Origin: CBDDBK01 sp965225715
GTDB taxonomy: Bacteria > Bacteroidota > Bacteroidia > Cytophagales > Flammeovirgaceae
Reading direction: 5' to 3'
NCBI GenBank assembly: GCA_965225715.1
Contig: CBDDBK010000005.1
Span: 186,001-250,000 of the forward strand
Length of the DNA: 64,000 nucleotides
The position numbers were made by a program, and so were the translations under genes. Positions 8,399 to 16,758 of this stretch are shown here, one piece after another; within the stretch, counting starts at the first letter, position 1, and every line of letters begins with the position of its first letter. The notes beneath the pieces were generated by a model. The model did not search any database. It saw only the letters and a program-made list of their open reading frames with translations, and was not told where the DNA came from.

Positions 8399-9379
8399 AT
8401 GATACTATCCAGACTATTTTTTATTTTTTTAATGTTCATAAGCTCATACGCTTATGGGCAATTTGGTGGTTTAAATTTAGAAACAGGTGTGTCTGTATAC
8501 CAAGCCAAAGCAATGTTCCAAGAGCTGTTCCTCAAAACAAATGCAGCTGATGATTTTAGGTATTTCAAGATAGATATTAGAAATTCATACAACGGAGTTG
8601 CAGGAATGGACAGTTATAATAAAACCTTAATTCTTAGTAAAAAGCATCTAAATGAATATTCTACAAATGTTTGGTATTTTATTCTTGGACATGAAATAGG
8701 ACATTACATGTATTACAAGAATACAGGAAAAGGCGGAGGTTACGGAAAGCATTGCGATACCAAAGATAGAGTTCGAGAAAGGGATGCGGATGCCGTCGTC
8801 AGCCAAATTGGAAAAGGCTATAAATATACCGCCTTAAAACCTGTTTATACCTTGTGTATTCTCAACGATACCTTTCATGAAAATCCAAAAGAATGTTATC
8901 ATCACTACACATTTGTAAATTCTGAAGATTTAAAGGACAGAATCGAAGGTATGAATCTTACTTATATCGAACTTCCCAAGTTTCATCCGCGTAGTTTTTC
9001 AGAGAAAAAAATGGCAGTTTTATGGCTTCGTTTTTTAACGGAAATAAAAGACAGAGATGGTCATATTCAACAGATACCAGAGGACTTAGTCAAAAACAGA
9101 TATACGGGTAAGGCTTTAGAAATATTAGAGGAGTCTAGTTTTTCCAAAGTTGAATTGGAGGCTTATGATAAATATTGGGATAGCATTAGTATAGAGAAAG
9201 ATGGCTTAGAAGGCGCTTTGGAAAAAGGAAAGGTAGAAGGCAGAGAAAAAAAAGAGATAGAAGCTGTACTTGGGTTTTATAAGAATGGAATTTCAATAGA
9301 CATTATTTCAAAATCACTTAATATCTCTGAAAAACGAGTCCAAGAAATTATAAAATTGAATAAATTTGATAACTCATAA
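8399..9379 (+). CDS. Chimera: secreted HExxH metallopeptidase-like N-terminus fused to Rpn/PD-(D/E)XK C-terminal half
   Basis: An intact 326-residue ORF made of two unrelated parts. Residues 1-20 are a signal peptide (ends AYG/QFGG). Residues 21-136 look like a zinc metallopeptidase with ILGHEIGHYMYY (H98, E99, H102) and a likely third ligand in RERDADAVV (E128). From about residue 138 the sequence switches to the second half of Rpn-family recombination-promoting nucleases/putative transposases: LKPVYTLCILND, ECYHHYTFV, LTYIELPKF, and a C-terminal KGKVEGREKKE helix plus the small ISKSLNISEKRVQEI helix-turn-helix-like end. The nuclease catalytic half is absent. Rpn proteins act on DNA in the cytoplasm, so a signal peptide in front makes no obvious sense; the gene most likely arose by insertion or recombination. 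Function unknown. Confidence 0.75.
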   Translation: MILSRLFFIFLMFISSYAYGQFGGLNLETGVSVYQAKAMFQELFLKTNAADDFRYFKIDIRNSYNGVAGMDSYNKTLILSKKHLNEYSTNVWYFILGHEIGHYMYYKNTGKGGGYGKHCDTKDRVRERDADAVVSQIGKGYKYTALKPVYTLCILNDTFHENPKECYHHYTFVNSEDLKDRIEGMNLTYIELPKFHPRSFSEKKMAVLWLRFLTEIKDRDGHIQQIPEDLVKNRYTGKALEILEESSFSKVELEAYDKYWDSISIEKDGLEGALEKGKVEGREKKEIEAVLGFYKNGISIDIISKSLNISEKRVQEIIKLNKFDNS

Positions 9380-9380
9380 G

Positions 9381-9503
9381 CAAAGTGATTTTTTTAGAAT
9401 GATCATTTTCAAGGTCAACAACTATTACCTTCAAAACCTAATTTTCAAGTAATAATAGGTATAGAACCTCCAAAAATTCTTTTTTTTAAATGGAGTGACT
9501 ATA
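9381..9503 (+). repeat. Dispersed repeat copy, enlarged
   Basis: Starts within or just after the stop of the chimeric gene (AGCAAAGTGA..., GATCATTTTCAAGGTCAACAA) and ends TTTTTTTAAATGGAGTGACTATA. About 25 bp longer in the middle than typical copies, possibly a partial internal duplication. Confidence 0.55.
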
Positions 9504-9542
9504 ATTTTAAAATAACTGATTTTCACTTTTGTTAAATAAACC

Positions 9543-11345
9543 ATGCAGCTACCCAAATTTCCAATTCCTTACATTTTTATTTTTGCTTTTGGCTTTCTTA
9601 TTAGTTCGCTTCTTGTCGTGAATGGCGATGTGTTTTTTTATTTAGCCATAGGTGATTTTTTTATGACTAATGGCTACCTACCTTTAACAGATCCATATTC
9701 ATTTCAAACAGAAGGACTAGCTACAAAAATAATTTCTTGGCTTACCTGTGTTGTTTACTATGTGATTTACAACTATTCTTCTTATACAGGCTTAGGCATT
9801 TTTCGTTCTTTAATTATTGCTACTACCTTAGTTTTTTTATTAAAATATATTAACCAATATTGTAAAGACCAACAAATAAAACTGGATTGGTGGGAAGGGA
9901 TTCTATATTTCATTTTTCTTTGTTTTATAGTTTTTATCGGATGGTCTACACGCTTTTTTGTTCGTCCGGAATTATTTGGTCTATTAGGTACAGTGTTGTT
10001 ATTATATTACTTACCAAAAATTTTTAAAGATAAATCGCCCAAGACATGGTTAAAATCAAAAGCCTATTATGTTTTGGTAATTGGAATTATTCTATGGACT
10101 AATTTACACCTTTCTTTTGCTGTTGGATTAGGAATTATAGCAATCTATATGTTTATAGAAGGTTTAAAAAAATCCATATATTTCAAAGATCTTTATTTTT
10201 GGCTTGCAGGTTTAATTTTACCGATTTCAGTTTGTATAAATCCTAATGGACTAAGTCATTATACTTTATTAATAGACTTATTCTTTGGTGTTGATGCAAA
10301 TTATGTCATAGAAATGCGTCCTCTTTATCAAGATATCTCTATTTTTTCTTACCAAACTGGTTTTGTAATCCTTTCAGCAATTGTCATCTTATATAGTATT
10401 TATAAAAAAAGATTTTTTGAAGCCGTCATACTTTTAATCCATTTATTTATGGCTTTAAAGGCAAATCGTTTTTTCCCACTTTTAGCTATTGTTTTCATTT
10501 CTATTGGCAGCCAAGCTTTTTTGGATTTAAGACAACGCATAAAACAACAAACTCAGGCTATTCAATATGTTACTTATAGTGCTGTTTTTCTGATTGTTTT
10601 GGGACTTGGTCTTTTTTCATATAAAAAACTATCATGGGCTAAATTTGGTTTTGGTTTTGATTATAATGTTTTTAGCGAAGAAGTTGGTGATTTTATTCTT
10701 GATAATCAATTAGAGGGTAAAATGTTTAATAATTTTTATTGGGGATCTTATTTAATATGGAAATTATATCCAGATTATCAAGTTTTTATAGATACGCGTT
10801 CTCAAGTTTATGGAGGAGAGTTACTTGATAATTACTATTATCTTGTCCAAGAGCCTCAACGGTGGGAAGTCTTAAATAAAAAATATAACTTTCAATTTGC
10901 GGTTTTGCGTTATCCAGAAATAGCTCATGGTAAGGAAGTAAATAATTGGATTCCACTGTTTCCAAAAAATAAATGGGGTTTAGCTTATTTTGATCAAAGT
11001 GGTTTTATTCTTGTTCGCAGAGATGGTCCTAATGGAAAATTTGCTGATACTTATCAATATATTAATCCATTTGCAAAAAACGATGTCACATACCTTAATT
11101 ATTTTATTCAACAAGGACAAGGAGAAGCAGTTATAGAAGAATTGAACAAAGCCTTAGAAATTAAGCCTGATAATACGGTTGCTCATTTTCAACTGGCTTA
11201 TTTATATTCCCAAAAATTAGCTTATTTATCCAGTAATAAACAACCCGTTGATAAAGAAAGACAAAAGATTACATATCATTTGAATAAAATTAAAGAAATA
11301 GATCCCACTTCTGTCAGTAAAGAACTTTTAGAACGGTTTAAATAA
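9543..11345 (+). CDS. Polytopic GT-C-like membrane protein with C-terminal TPR
   Basis: Integral membrane protein of 600 residues with about eleven hydrophobic segments between residues 8 and 360, followed by an extracytoplasmic soluble domain and, near 535-585, one or two tetratricopeptide-like helices (ALEIKPDNTVAHFQLAYLY). The first loop after TM1 contains acidic and aromatic residues (NGDVFFYLAIGDFF), an arrangement typical of GT-C polyprenyl-phosphate-sugar glycosyltransferases; the MFNNFYWGSYLIWKLYPDY block is common in uncharacterised bacterial relatives. A role in envelope glycosylation is inference; no donor or acceptor can be named. It stands alone between the chimeric gene and pdxA. 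Confidence 0.65.
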   Translation: MQLPKFPIPYIFIFAFGFLISSLLVVNGDVFFYLAIGDFFMTNGYLPLTDPYSFQTEGLATKIISWLTCVVYYVIYNYSSYTGLGIFRSLIIATTLVFLLKYINQYCKDQQIKLDWWEGILYFIFLCFIVFIGWSTRFFVRPELFGLLGTVLLLYYLPKIFKDKSPKTWLKSKAYYVLVIGIILWTNLHLSFAVGLGIIAIYMFIEGLKKSIYFKDLYFWLAGLILPISVCINPNGLSHYTLLIDLFFGVDANYVIEMRPLYQDISIFSYQTGFVILSAIVILYSIYKKRFFEAVILLIHLFMALKANRFFPLLAIVFISIGSQAFLDLRQRIKQQTQAIQYVTYSAVFLIVLGLGLFSYKKLSWAKFGFGFDYNVFSEEVGDFILDNQLEGKMFNNFYWGSYLIWKLYPDYQVFIDTRSQVYGGELLDNYYYLVQEPQRWEVLNKKYNFQFAVLRYPEIAHGKEVNNWIPLFPKNKWGLAYFDQSGFILVRRDGPNGKFADTYQYINPFAKNDVTYLNYFIQQGQGEAVIEELNKALEIKPDNTVAHFQLAYLYSQKLAYLSSNKQPVDKERQKITYHLNKIKEIDPTSVSKELLERFK

Positions 11346-11490
11346 ATAGGAATAAATATAGCCTTACAACAGTTTGGTAATTTAAGTATTTGTATTTTTT
11401 AGTTTTATATTTTTTAGTTATTGTTTTTCAGTATTTTAACTTTTTAAAAGTTGTTGAACTATTAAATTTTAGAAACTAAATGGTATTGTA

Positions 11491-12501
11491 TCATAACTTC
11501 AATTTCCAAAGATAGATAGCCAAATTAATAGCTGCTTTGAAAGAATGAGGGTTTGCTTTATCTTGTCCGGCTATATTATAAGCTGTCCCATGAGCGGGTG
11601 AAGTTCGAATAATAGGCAAACCTGCTGTATAGTTAACGCCTTCTGATAAAGCTATTGTTTTAAAAGGTATAAGTCCTTGATCATGATACATGGATAAAAC
11701 AGCATCATATTTTTCATATTGATGTAAACCAAAAAAACTATCAGCTGATAAACAATCTGTTAGTCTATAATCTTTTTGGTTTCTTAGTTTTTGTAAGGTT
11801 GGATTAATAACATCTAACTCTTCTTGCCCAATGCTTCCTTTTTCGCCGGCATGAGGATTTAGACCAAGTATAGCGATATGTGGATTTTCAATTTTGAAGT
11901 TTTGTTTTAATGTTTTATGTAAAATATCAATTTTTTGAGTCAACAAATCTGCATTTATCAAACGACTTACCATACTGACAGGTACATGTGTTGTAAGTGT
12001 GGCAATGGCAAGTTTTTTAGAATACATAAGCATTAAGCCTTCTTTAACTCCAAAATGATGTGCTAAATATTCAGTATGCCCAGCATATTTAAAACCTTCT
12101 TTTTGCATAGCATTTTTATTAATAGGCGCTGTTATTAGAACATCTATATATCCTTTTTTTAAAGCTAAAGTACTAGAATCTAATGATAAAATAGCGGCTC
12201 GACTACTTTGGTGAGTTGGTTTACCGGGAGATATAGTTACTGGAGTTTTATCTTCTATGATATTAAAAACACCAGGTTTAATAGCTTCATGATTTTTTAT
12301 AATATGAAATCGTAAACTATTGAAACCAAATAAATCTTTATAATGATAAAAAGCCGCAGGTGGTGCAAAAATAACAGGTGTACAAATTTGATATATCTCT
12401 GGTTTTGAAAAAATTTTTAAGATGATCTCTATACCTATACCATTAAAATCACCTATTGAGATTCCTAAATAAGGTAATTTTCTTAATATTATTTTTTTCA
12501 T
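11491..12501 (-). CDS. pdxA: 4-hydroxythreonine-4-phosphate dehydrogenase PdxA
   Basis: NAD-dependent oxidation and decarboxylation of 4-phosphohydroxythreonine in the DXP-independent branch of pyridoxal phosphate synthesis. The 336-residue length is normal. The metal ligands are visible: His in LTTHVPVSMV, His in LSMYHDQGLIPFK, and His in TSPAHGTAYNIAG. The N-terminus PYLGISIGDFNGIGIEI is the family start, where GDPAGIGPE is the common form; here GDFNGIGIE is a mild variant. The TAPINK motif and GHTEYLAHHF are present. No pdxJ gene is nearby. Confidence 0.93.
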   Translation of the reverse strand: MKKIILRKLPYLGISIGDFNGIGIEIILKIFSKPEIYQICTPVIFAPPAAFYHYKDLFGFNSLRFHIIKNHEAIKPGVFNIIEDKTPVTISPGKPTHQSSRAAILSLDSSTLALKKGYIDVLITAPINKNAMQKEGFKYAGHTEYLAHHFGVKEGLMLMYSKKLAIATLTTHVPVSMVSRLINADLLTQKIDILHKTLKQNFKIENPHIAILGLNPHAGEKGSIGQEELDVINPTLQKLRNQKDYRLTDCLSADSFFGLHQYEKYDAVLSMYHDQGLIPFKTIALSEGVNYTAGLPIIRTSPAHGTAYNIAGQDKANPHSFKAAINLAIYLWKLKL

Positions 12502-12585
12502 GAATGATACATATTAAAGTCTTAAGAATGGAATAAATGAAAATGAATAGACAATTTTCTATGTACGATTTACAGGTAATACAGG

Positions 12586-12681
12586 TATATAAACAATGCT
12601 ATTTTTATCTCAGAAACATTTATCTTCAATACCAATGAATTAAACTTTTTAAAAATCTTTTTTTCAAGTGATATGACTATA
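12586..12681 (+). repeat. Dispersed repeat copy
   Basis: One of the best full copies: AACAATGCTATTTTTATCTC near the left end, ACCAATGAATTAAAC in the middle, TTTTTTTCAAGTGATATGACTATA at the right end. Lies upstream of pdxA and downstream of the small membrane protein gene. Confidence 0.75.
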
Positions 12682-12715
12682 AATACTTTTCTTTGTGGAC
12701 GAAACAAAAAAACTA

Positions 12716-12931
12716 TTATTCTTCATTTAATGTTTGTTTCTGGTCACATTCACTTGGATCTTTTCCACAAAGAGAACAAACGATTCCCTCTTTATTCAAA
12801 AAAGGACTTTGAGTAGCACAAGTACCCTGAAATTCCCCATTTTTTTTAAAAATTATTCGAACGCTCATTAAACCAAAGAAGATAGCTAAAAAACCGACAC
12901 CTAAAAGTAAGGTTAATAGAGTTGATGACAT
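12716..12931 (-). CDS. Small cysteine-bearing membrane protein, NqrM-like
   Basis: A 71-residue protein with one N-terminal transmembrane helix (about residues 5-25) and a short tail holding four cysteines (GTCATQSPF, VCSLCGKDPSEC). This resembles the NqrM/DUF539 family, small membrane proteins needed for maturation of the Na+-translocating NADH:quinone reductase, where cysteines next to the helix are thought to deliver iron. Bacteroidota versions are often annotated only as membrane or secreted protein. No nqr genes are in the window, so the assignment rests on topology and cysteine pattern. It is flanked on both sides by dispersed repeats. Confidence 0.55.
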   Translation of the reverse strand: MSSTLLTLLLGVGFLAIFFGLMSVRIIFKKNGEFQGTCATQSPFLNKEGIVCSLCGKDPSECDQKQTLNEE

Positions 12932-12978
12932 GAGCTTAATTTATTTAAAAAATTAATATTATAGTTTGAAAAAAGTTT

Positions 12979-13044
12979 TATAGCAAAGCTATAAGAAGTT
13001 AAACCTTCTAAAAATCTCTATTTTTAAATGACGTGATGACTATA
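12979..13044 (+). repeat. Dispersed repeat, internally deleted copy
   Basis: Both ends are intact (TATAGCAAAGCTATA and AAATGACGTGATGACTATA) but about 30 bp are missing between them. This shows where the borders of the family lie. Confidence 0.7.
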
Positions 13045-13088
13045 AGGTAAAAAAATGGTTTTACTTTTCAAAGACAGTTCTAAAAAAA

Positions 13089-13898
13089 TTAATAAATTGG
13101 TCTTTTAATAGAATCCAAATAATGACTGTATGTTTTCATATCATTTTTAAAAATCCCTTCTTTATTCCATTCATTAATACAGACTTTTCCTGAAGCATGT
13201 ATAACTTGCTTAGAATCTAAAGCCAAAGCAACATGGTCTATATTTCTTTTGGCATTTTTGAAAAAAAGTAAATCTCCAAATTGTACTCTCTCAATTTCTA
13301 CAGATGACTTTAAACTTTTTGCCTGTTGGGCGGCATCACGGGGCAAGCATACATTGACTTGTCTAAAAATTTGCTGTATAAAGCCCGAACAATCTATTCC
13401 AAATAAGGAACGTCCTCCCCAACGATAAGGTACATTTAAATAACTAAAAGCCAATGACTTTAAAAAGTTTTTTGAATCAATATCTTTATTTTCTATACAT
13501 TTTTCCAACGGATGACTTTCGTATAGAAACTGTCTATTTCCAAGTTGAAAATGTAAAGGATCTGTATAATTTGGAAAAGTTGAACCTTTAGAAAGCCAAT
13601 GAACCAAGCCTTTATCATCTTTTATTTGGGTCCAATAGGCTGTCGATAAAAATATTCTTTTTTTCTTTTCATAGTATAAATTTTCATCAATAAATACGAA
13701 GGCATCTCCTTTTATATTTACCCAACCTCGGTAGTTATCAAAATCATTGCTAATATAAAACCAATCCTTTTTTTCTTGTTCTATACAAACACAAAATTCT
13801 CCAAATAAAATTTCAGAAACCATTTCGGAATTATAAGAAGGCTCCTGACGCATAGGTAGATGAGCTAAACAACAAATAGCATATTTTAGATTTTTCAT
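13089..13898 (-). CDS. SH3-containing NlpC/P60 (C40) cell-wall hydrolase
   Basis: Cysteine peptidase that cuts stem peptides of peptidoglycan (gamma-D-glutamyl-diamino acid endopeptidase group). In 269 residues there are one or two bacterial SH3-like domains (about 1-135, including RGWVNIKG and AYWTQIK) and a C40 domain with GGRSLFGIDCSGFIQQ (catalytic C170), NIDHVALAL (H222) and VIHASG (H234). No signal peptide is evident at the chosen ATG, which is unusual for a periplasmic enzyme but common in Bacteroidota annotations of this family. The ATG lies 3 bp after the stop of a ferredoxin-reductase stump, so it was probably the second gene of an operon whose front was removed by a transposon; its present promoter is unclear. 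Confidence 0.85.
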   Translation of the reverse strand: MKNLKYAICCLAHLPMRQEPSYNSEMVSEILFGEFCVCIEQEKKDWFYISNDFDNYRGWVNIKGDAFVFIDENLYYEKKKRIFLSTAYWTQIKDDKGLVHWLSKGSTFPNYTDPLHFQLGNRQFLYESHPLEKCIENKDIDSKNFLKSLAFSYLNVPYRWGGRSLFGIDCSGFIQQIFRQVNVCLPRDAAQQAKSLKSSVEIERVQFGDLLFFKNAKRNIDHVALALDSKQVIHASGKVCINEWNKEGIFKNDMKTYSHYLDSIKRPIY

Positions 13899-13901
13899 AA
13901 T

Positions 13902-13990
13902 TTAATCAATGGTAATTTTGACATCATCACTGGTAGGATGTCCAACACAAAGTAATATGTTCCCATTTTCTATTTCTTCATTAGACTTGA
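13902..13990 (-). pseudogene. Stump of a 2Fe-2S ferredoxin reductase (PaaE/Hmp type)
   Basis: The minus strand reads SNEEIENGNILLCVGHPTSD then DVKITID and stop. This is the very C-terminus of a plant-type 2Fe-2S domain as found at the end of PaaE-like flavin/ferredoxin oxidoreductases (last cluster Cys in LLCVGHPTSDDV; the common form is LTCQSHPTSD). Everything before it is replaced by the transposase fragments. It ends 3 bp before the NlpC/P60 gene. Confidence 0.6.
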
Positions 13991-14437
13991 ATATAGTTTA
14001 TAATCTTTAAAATTAGCAATATCTCCTGAAAGTAAAACTAAATCGTCAAGAAGTTGCTTATTTCTTATTCTAACAACTTGATGAATCAAGCGACAATTTT
14101 TCATCTGACCAATAGAAGGTTCCACATCCACGCGACTTGAAGAAAGCGCTTTGTTATGCGCTTTCTCTTCTTCCGATAACTCATTGCACTCACCTTTCTT
14201 TTTACGTTTCTTTTTATGAGGAATATGAACTTTAAGACACTTATAATCAAATTCTATACCCTGAAAACCTAAATCAACTTCTAATTCTAATTTCTCAAAA
14301 CAAGAACTTTCAGGAGGAAATTCTGACTTTAGAAGGGCATAATTGTGTGTCTTACCACAATATAATTTGCTGATATACACTATTTTATTTTTAGTATCTT
14401 TGACCACTAGTCCTTTACGCGTATGCCGTTGTTTTCA
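13970..14437 (-). pseudogene. DDE_Tnp_4-type transposase, C-terminal half
   Basis: Reads KQRHTRKGLVVKDTKNKIVY, ISKLYCGKTHNYALLKSEFP, ELEVDLGFQGIEFDYKCLKV, and a C-terminal EPSIGQMKNCRLIHQVVRIRN. This is the second half of an IS5-superfamily (ISL2-like, DDE_Tnp_4) transposase containing the second catalytic Asp region (DLGFQG) and the final Glu (VEPSIG). About 150 of roughly 280 residues remain. A stop at the upstream edge (TGA near 14438) closes the frame. It overlaps the fragment of a different transposase in another frame, so it was probably joined by recombination. Confidence 0.65.
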
Positions 14438-14874
14438 TCAATATTTGGCTTCAAGCCTTGATTCAATAAAAACTTTCTAAAGAGCTTGCTATCAAAACCT
14501 TTTTCTGACTGAAATAAAACATTTTGCAATGTATACCCCCACTTTTTTAAATCCTTTAACATCTTCTTGGTATACCTTTTTACCTCATATAAATCATTGT
14601 GCTTACCAGCTATACCTTCGCTTATACCAAGCACTTTACCCTTCCACCATCTGCTAAAAGTAGAATACACTCCATTCCATGTAATTTCCTTATTTTCAAT
14701 AGCTAACATTCTCCATTGACAGCCTGATTTCGCTTTGTAAAGCATATAACAATAAAGTTTATAAGAACCGATTTTAGATTTTTTACCTCTTGAAGACAAC
14801 CTTATACTCAGAATATGGGGTAAAATTTTTGGCTGAAAATCTTTTTGTGTTATCATTGTTTTTACAATAGACAT
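14407..14874 (-). pseudogene. IS5/IS427-type transposase, N-terminal half
   Basis: A 155-residue ORF with the start typical of DUF4096/IS5-family transposases (LSSRGKKSKIGSYKLYCYML, SGCQWRMLAIE, WNGVYSTFSRWWKGK) and part of the catalytic domain (EKGFDSKLFRKFLLNQGLKP, NIDENN). The expected continuation with ERTNAWLD-like sequence is missing; the frame stops where the DDE_Tnp_4 fragment begins. The GDKxFDS aspartate appears as QSEKGFDS, so one catalytic acid position may be changed. Non-functional remnant. Confidence 0.65.
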
Positions 14875-14914
14875 GGGCTTAATTTGTTTAGATAACTATT
14901 TAAAAGCTAAATAC

Positions 14915-15376
14915 TTACAAATTTACCCATGTTTTTTTATTTTTCCAAATTAATTTGTAAACAACTTCATAATCTCTCCGGTATGTTGTGGAACTATACT
15001 CTTGTATACTGTTATAGTTGAAATACGTTAAATCTTCGCCTTCATGATAAGAAAACTGAAATTCCACCTTCCCATCAGATTCCAGTTTAAACCCACAGGA
15101 CTTGCTCTTTGAGAAACCTGCGTTCCCGAAGCTGTGTAGCTCAAGCCCACAGGAATACTCGAGGTTTCGCCTTGAAGAGTGTATAAAGGAATCCCAATTT
15201 GAGGCGTACCTGCGTATAAATTAACAGGATGTGTAATGGCATCTACCGTAGACATCGCATTGGGCGATGGCGCAGTAGTCGATATATTATAACTGGATGA
15301 TCCTTAGGCTTTTAATTGCCCCAATAAAACCATTAAAAAAAACGAAAAAACAATTAGAAAAAATAGAAGGTTTTCA
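14915..15376 (-). pseudogene. RHS/YD-repeat-type protein N-terminal relic
   Basis: Beginning of a Bacteroidota RHS-like surface or toxin protein. A signal-peptide-like segment (FFLIVFSFFLMVLLGQLKA) is followed by an in-frame TAA where a Gln or Lys codon is expected, then SSSYNISTTAPSPNAMSTVD, VNLYAGTPQIGIPLYTLQGE, and LSYTASGTQVSQRASPVGLN, the standard opening of such proteins. The ATG at 15374-15376 is out of frame by one base in a T-run. After GLNWNL the frame runs out; a different frame continues as KLESDGKVEFQFSYHEGEDL ... YEVVYKLIWKN to a stop at 14915-14917. Three lesions, so clearly dead. Confidence 0.65.
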
Positions 15377-15489
15377 TAAAGTATAAGTTATATATGATAA
15401 ATATTTTGTAATCAATCAATTATATAGAATATAAAAATACTAGCTTTATTTCATCGTGTTGTAGAGAGGTATCTTAGGCAGCAAATTTA

Positions 15490-15534
15490 ATTATTAAAAA
15501 AAAAAGAACTTTTGTTAATTTTTTTTTTAATAAT
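15490..15534. terminator. Perfect A/T hairpin downstream of second PorP/SprF gene
   Basis: ATTATT plus ten A (15490-15505) pairs perfectly with ten T plus AATAAT (15519-15534) around a 14-base loop. It lies about 80 bp after the stop of the minus-strand PorP/SprF gene. Because the stem is only A-T it is a weak terminator at best. Confidence 0.4.
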
Positions 15535-15572
15535 GTTGTTGGTTGTATTTTTTAAGTTTTATGCTATAGTAT

Positions 15573-15585
15573 ATTGATTATCAAT
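15573..15585. promoter_or_regulatory. Palindrome ATTGATTATCAAT
   Basis: One of five intergenic exact copies of TTGATWATCAA in the window. Possible operator for a dimeric regulator; see findings. This one lies between the RHS relic and the PorP/SprF gene. Confidence 0.3.
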
Positions 15586-15615
15586 ATAATAATTTTATTG
15601 ATTTCTAATTGACAA

Positions 15616-16545
15616 TTATCTATACACTGGACAAGGTAATTTTTTCTTGTTTTTCCTTTGTTTGGAAAAGGTTAAAGAAATTTCATGAGTTCCAGCCAAA
15701 CTTACACCTAAGGCATTGATTTTAAAGTCATAATTATAGGCAATTTGAAAACCTTGCAGCTGCAAGCCCAATAAACCTGATACAGCATCTAAATGGAGTT
15801 TTTGATTTTTAAAGTTATAAAATCCTCTAAACCAAGTGCCTAAAATTATTTTTTTATAAATAAGATTAAAACCTAAATCATTTTGATACTGGGTATTTTG
15901 GATTTGAAAAATCAAAGCAGGCTCAAAAGTAATTTTTTCACGATTTATAAAATAATCAGTCCGAAAACCCACATGAAAACTCATATAAAGAGGTAAAGCA
16001 TTCACTTGTTTTGTTTTTCCAAATTCTATATTTTTAGCGGTCAAGCCAAACCACCATTTTTTATTATAAGCCAATATCCCAGCACCTGTAGTTAAAGTAT
16101 TTTCTCTGGTATTGCCTAAAATTTCGTTTTCTTCCAAAATCAAACGATTTAGGTCAACCCTAAAATTAAAATAAGAAATTTGAAGAGCTACATTAACTTG
16201 CCAAGTGTGAGAAAGTTTTAAATTATAAGCATAGTTAAGAGCAGTTTCTTGGCGCTGAAAAGCAGCTTTATGACTTCGTGTATTGAAATAATAGAATCCA
16301 AAATTACTTATACTATTGGCTAAGGCATAATCAAATGTGAATACATTACTTTGTAAAGCATGATCAAATCCGAGATTATCTTGCCTATAACCTGTATGAA
16401 ATCGATATAATGTTCCGACTCCACTGAAGGCCGGATTCAAATATGTAGCATAATTGTAAAACTGAGTAAAATTTGGATTTTGGGCTTGTATGGAAAAAAA
16501 GAACCCTAAAAAAAGTCCACTCAAAGGCAAATAATTTAATTTCAT
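15616..16545 (-). CDS. PorP/SprF family T9SS outer-membrane protein, second copy
   Basis: Second member of the T9SS PorP/SprF family in this window, a predicted outer-membrane barrel of 309 residues. A signal peptide (about 1-21, ending SIQAQ) is followed by the hallmark NPNFTQFYNYATYLNPAFSG. The body has alternating aromatic strands and ends with HEISLTFSKQRKNKKKLPCP; the basic tail with a single Cys is also seen at the C-terminus of the first copy (EKNACPNPWR). The two proteins are clearly related but far from identical, so they are old paralogues. No partner adhesin is adjacent; a palindrome CATTGATTATCAATG lies about 75 bp upstream of the start. Confidence 0.9.
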   Translation of the reverse strand: MKLNYLPLSGLFLGFFFSIQAQNPNFTQFYNYATYLNPAFSGVGTLYRFHTGYRQDNLGFDHALQSNVFTFDYALANSISNFGFYYFNTRSHKAAFQRQETALNYAYNLKLSHTWQVNVALQISYFNFRVDLNRLILEENEILGNTRENTLTTGAGILAYNKKWWFGLTAKNIEFGKTKQVNALPLYMSFHVGFRTDYFINREKITFEPALIFQIQNTQYQNDLGFNLIYKKIILGTWFRGFYNFKNQKLHLDAVSGLLGLQLQGFQIAYNYDFKINALGVSLAGTHEISLTFSKQRKNKKKLPCPVYR

Positions 16546-16619
16546 AGGTTAAACATTTAAAATATTTTTTAATATCCTTATAATCAAGCATTTATAATTT
16601 TAGATTTAAATTTTAAACC

Positions 16620-16632
16620 ATTGATTATCAAT
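16620..16632. promoter_or_regulatory. Palindrome ATTGATTATCAAT upstream of PorP/SprF
   Basis: CATTGATTATCAATG, a 15-base palindrome, 75-90 bp upstream of the second PorP/SprF start codon. Same core as the sites at 15573, 22817, 34934 and 44972. Confidence 0.35.
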
Positions 16633-16675
16633 GTTTTATTTTATATAACTGTAATTCCCAATTATTATACTCAAA

Positions 16676-16758
16676 TTACTTAAAAAAAAGATTTTTTAGG
16701 CTTCTAATTCATTCATTTTGAAACAGGATGTTTCGCAAAATAAAATAGCTTTGCTATA
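16676..16758 (-). repeat. Dispersed repeat copy
   Basis: Minus-strand orientation: AAAAGATTTTTTAGGCTTCT at the left, GCAAAATAAAATAGCTTTGC TATA at the right. The CTATA-proximal end is lost. Confidence 0.65.

Noticed and set aside
15028..15255. Functional small secreted protein
   Set aside because: It is the middle of an RHS opening with lesions on both sides.
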